From JBEKJU01 sp050011095 (GTDB taxonomy: Bacteria > Desulfobacterota > Syntrophorhabdia > Syntrophorhabdales > WCHB1-27), in assembly GCA_050011095.1 (NCBI GenBank), contig JBEKJU010000170.1, positions 1 through 7,860 on the forward strand: a stretch of DNA of 7,860 nucleotides, given 5' to 3'. The notes beneath the pieces were generated by a model, which was given only the letters and a program-made list of their open reading frames with translations, was not told the DNA's origin and did no database searches. Every line of letters begins with the position of its first letter. The first letter of the stretch is position 1. The translations under genes and the position numbers were made by a program. Below, piece by piece: positions 5,958-7,860 of this stretch.

Positions 5958-6981
5958 ATCAGCATATAAGGAGCTGTTAAAAGCACCGGTCAACGTAACC
6001 TGGGAGATAACCGACCGGTGTAATTTAGAATGCCTCCACTGCCTTTCGGCAGACCTCATGGAAAAAGGCCATGGGGAACTCGGTTTCGATGAGTGCGTAA
6101 GGTTCATTGACGAGCTTGACCGGATGGAAGTATTCCAGATCAATTTCGGGGGAGGAGAACCATTTCTCAGGGCGGATTTCCTCGACATACTCCACTATGC
6201 CCATAGCAGGGGAATCACCACCTGTGTGAGCACCAATGGAACACTGCTCGACAGGACGTTGGTGGGGAAACTGCAGGAAATGGACCTCCTCTACCTCCAG
6301 GTGAGCCTCGATGGTGCGACCCGGGAGACGAATGACCGCATCAGGGGAGAGGGGTCCTACGATCTCATCATGTTCGGGATAGAGCTCCTTGCCCGTTATC
6401 GGATTCCCAATTTTAGCATAAACACCGTGGTGACCCGTATCAATTTCAGGGAGATCAAGGAACTCTACGAGCTTGCTCACACGTACGGCGCAAAAACAAG
6501 ACTCTCCCGGTTCAGGCCGTCCGGCAACGGGAAAAGGGCATGGGGGCTCCTTCGTCTCGATCGACATCAACTTCTTGAGCTCTCACTGTTCCTCGAGTCC
6601 CACAAAGACGTCCTGACGGGAGATTCCTTCTTTTCCATTGCCTCGGAAGCCCGGCGTGACCTGGGGCTCAATATGTGCGGTGCGGCAAAAATAACCTTAA
6701 GCGTCACACCTGACGGGAGAATATATCCCTGCGCCTTCCTCCAGGACGAGAGGTTCTTGGCAGGAAACGTCACCACCGACGCACTTGACGTAATCTGGCA
6801 TGGCTCGCCGGTATTTCAAAACATGAGGAGCATTGCCGTTGAATCATGCCAAAGATGTGCACGGTTTTCGCTCTGTCATGGAGGATGTCCGGCAGTCGCA
6901 TATTATCTCACCGATTCACTACACTTTCACGACCCTGAGTGCCTGTTCAACCTCCAGCATGTATACGCCATGCAGGTATAG
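5947..6981 (+). CDS. mftC: Mycofactocin radical SAM/SPASM maturase MftC
   Basis: A 344-residue radical S-adenosylmethionine enzyme. The 4Fe-4S cluster that cleaves SAM is bound by C25, C29 and C32 ('CNLECLHC'); 'GGGEP' (68-72) is the SAM-contact motif. The C-terminal SPASM domain is complete: C244, then G257-x4-C262, then C301-x2-C304-x5-C310-x3-C314, and C332, enough to hold two auxiliary clusters. In characterised systems MftC oxidatively decarboxylates the C-terminal Tyr of MftA and then forms a carbon-carbon bond to the Val. ATG 5947 lies inside mftB and is preceded by AGGAAGG (5931-5937). The order directly after mftA and mftB identifies it among related PqqE-like SPASM enzymes. It is a soluble cytoplasmic protein and its cluster chemistry suits a low-oxygen cell. 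No key residue is missing. Confidence 0.95.
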   Translation: MKHESAYKELLKAPVNVTWEITDRCNLECLHCLSADLMEKGHGELGFDECVRFIDELDRMEVFQINFGGGEPFLRADFLDILHYAHSRGITTCVSTNGTLLDRTLVGKLQEMDLLYLQVSLDGATRETNDRIRGEGSYDLIMFGIELLARYRIPNFSINTVVTRINFREIKELYELAHTYGAKTRLSRFRPSGNGKRAWGLLRLDRHQLLELSLFLESHKDVLTGDSFFSIASEARRDLGLNMCGAAKITLSVTPDGRIYPCAFLQDERFLAGNVTTDALDVIWHGSPVFQNMRSIAVESCQRCARFSLCHGGCPAVAYYLTDSLHFHDPECLFNLQHVYAMQV

Positions 6982-7007
6982 AGACCAAATAGTGAGGGAA
7001 ATGAAAG

Positions 7008-7860
7008 ATGTCATCGCAATTTAGATTCCTTTTTTCACCATTAAAAATCGGCAGAGTCACGGTGCCGAACCGGGTATCCTTTTCTGCGCACCTCACGAAC
7101 TTTGCCGAGGATTGTCTCCCTTCGGAGAGACACGTCTACTACCTAGCCACAAGGGCTCGTGGGGGCACCGGATTAATCATCACGGAAGAACAGTCGGTCC
7201 ATCCCACCGACCGGGCCTATGAAAAGCTCGTGGAGGCCTTCAGGCCCGAGGTAATACCCGGCTATAAAAAGATCACGCGGGCAGTGCATGAGTACGAGAC
7301 AAAGATATTCGCCCAACTAAACCATAACGGCCAGCAGTGTAGCGGCGCCTTATCAAAGTTGCCGGTATGGGCTCCCTCCCCAGTTCCCGATGTCCTGTTC
7401 AGGGAAATTCCGAAGCAGATGGAGATAGAGGACATTCATGAGGTCATTCAATATTTCTGCAAATCCGCAATTCACGTCCGTGAAGGAGGGTTCGACGGGA
7501 TAGAGCTCCAGTACGGGCACAGCTCCCTCGCCAGGCAGTTTATGTCCCCCCTCACCAACTTCCGCACCGACGAATACGGCGGGAGCTTCGAAAACCGCAT
7601 GCGCTTTCCCCTTGAGGTTCTTGCTGCAGTGAGAAAGACCGTGGGAGACGAGTATAGCCTCGGAGTACGCCTCTGCGCGGATGAAATGCTCCCCTGGGGA
7701 GGCATAACCTTGAGCGATGCGAAGGAGATCGCGAAGGTCCTCGAGGCGTCGGGCACCATAGACTTCATGGATCTCTCCCTTTCTACCTTCTACAACCTCT
7801 ACCTCGTGGGCGGCACCATGCATATGCCTCTCGGGTACGCAATCCCGTTGGCCGCAGGGA
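7008..7860 (+). CDS. FadH/Old-Yellow-Enzyme family oxidoreductase of the mycofactocin locus (3' end outside window)
   Basis: An open frame from ATG 7008 runs without a stop to the right edge (284 codons seen). GAGGG at 6994-6998 is a suitably placed ribosome site, 26 bases after mftC. The protein begins 'LFSPLKIGRVTVPNRVSFSA', the usual start of the FMN-binding TIM barrel of NADH:flavin oxidoreductases. It contains 'AQLNHNGQQ' (102-110), 'GFDGIELQYGHSSLARQFMS' (161-180), the family signature 'TDEYGGSFENRMRFPLEV' (187-204) and 'GVRL' with R221. Relatives such as 2,4-dienoyl-CoA reductase FadH have a further C-terminal 4Fe-4S and FAD/NAD(P) half, which would lie beyond the window. FadH/OYE-type enzymes are known companions of mycofactocin genes. 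A role as a redox partner or in reducing an unsaturated intermediate is inferred; the substrate is unknown. The family's common 'HxGR' reads HNGQ here. Confidence 0.9.
   Translation, partial: MSSQFRFLFSPLKIGRVTVPNRVSFSAHLTNFAEDCLPSERHVYYLATRARGGTGLIITEEQSVHPTDRAYEKLVEAFRPEVIPGYKKITRAVHEYETKIFAQLNHNGQQCSGALSKLPVWAPSPVPDVLFREIPKQMEIEDIHEVIQYFCKSAIHVREGGFDGIELQYGHSSLARQFMSPLTNFRTDEYGGSFENRMRFPLEVLAAVRKTVGDEYSLGVRLCADEMLPWGGITLSDAKEIAKVLEASGTIDFMDLSLSTFYNLYLVGGTMHMPLGYAIPLAAG

Noticed and set aside
6025..6570. 181-codon ORF on the - strand
   Set aside because: Antisense to mftC, which has all its cluster cysteines in the + frame; no ribosome site or family resemblance.
7353..7823. 156-codon ORF on the - strand
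   Set aside because: Antisense to the OYE-family barrel, whose 'TDEYGGSFENR' signature fixes the + frame.
1..7860. CRISPR array, tRNA, rRNA, insertion sequence or attachment site
   Set aside because: No regularly spaced repeats, tRNA-like cloverleaf, rRNA segments, transposase or terminal inverted repeats were seen by eye.

Overview
The window carries a mycofactocin biosynthesis locus in a bacterium that does not look actinobacterial, preceded by a two-component system and a transporter/alcohol dehydrogenase pair. All genes lie on the + strand. Base composition is near even GC with strong AGGAGG-type ribosome sites. The sensor kinase has tandem PAS domains with a 'YPDP/EPxYR' signature that I associate with anaerobic deltaproteobacteria (Desulfobacterota; a Syntrophorhabdus-like organism is one guess). 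That placement is an inference and was not tested.

Region by region: (1) 1-2735 holds a PAS-PAS-PAS-GAF histidine kinase of the HisKA_3 type, cut by the left edge, whose stop overlaps the start (ATGA) of a NarL/LuxR-family response regulator. (2) 2736-3027 is a 292-base non-coding interval rich in symmetry: a TTGAC-N8-GTCAA dyad, a repeated GGTCAA, a perfect 18-bp palindrome, and just ahead of the next ribosome site three nested helices that fit a three-way junction RNA. (3) 3028-5407 holds an MFS permease and, 25 bases later, a zinc-binding medium-chain alcohol dehydrogenase of the type that serves as a mycofactocin-dependent (NDMA-dependent) nicotinoprotein. (4) 5408-5557 is a 150-base leader with a strong 12-bp hairpin and an outer closing helix. 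(5) 5558-6981 holds mftA (42 aa, ending VDGICGVY), mftB and mftC, each overlapping the next. (6) 7008 to the right edge is the FMN-binding half of a FadH/Old-Yellow-Enzyme-type oxidoreductase of the kind found in mycofactocin loci.

How they may work together: MftB presents the MftA precursor to the radical-SAM/SPASM enzyme MftC, which decarboxylates the terminal Tyr and cross-links it to the preceding Val. Later steps (MftE peptidase, MftD flavoprotein, MftF glycosyltransferase) are not in the window and would be expected to the right or elsewhere. The finished redox cofactor would re-oxidise tightly bound NAD(H) in the alcohol dehydrogenase, and the OYE-type flavoenzyme could be another redox partner. 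The permease may import the alcohol or a related carboxylate. Whether the two-component system controls these genes is unknown, but the palindromic interval beside it is a reasonable place to look.
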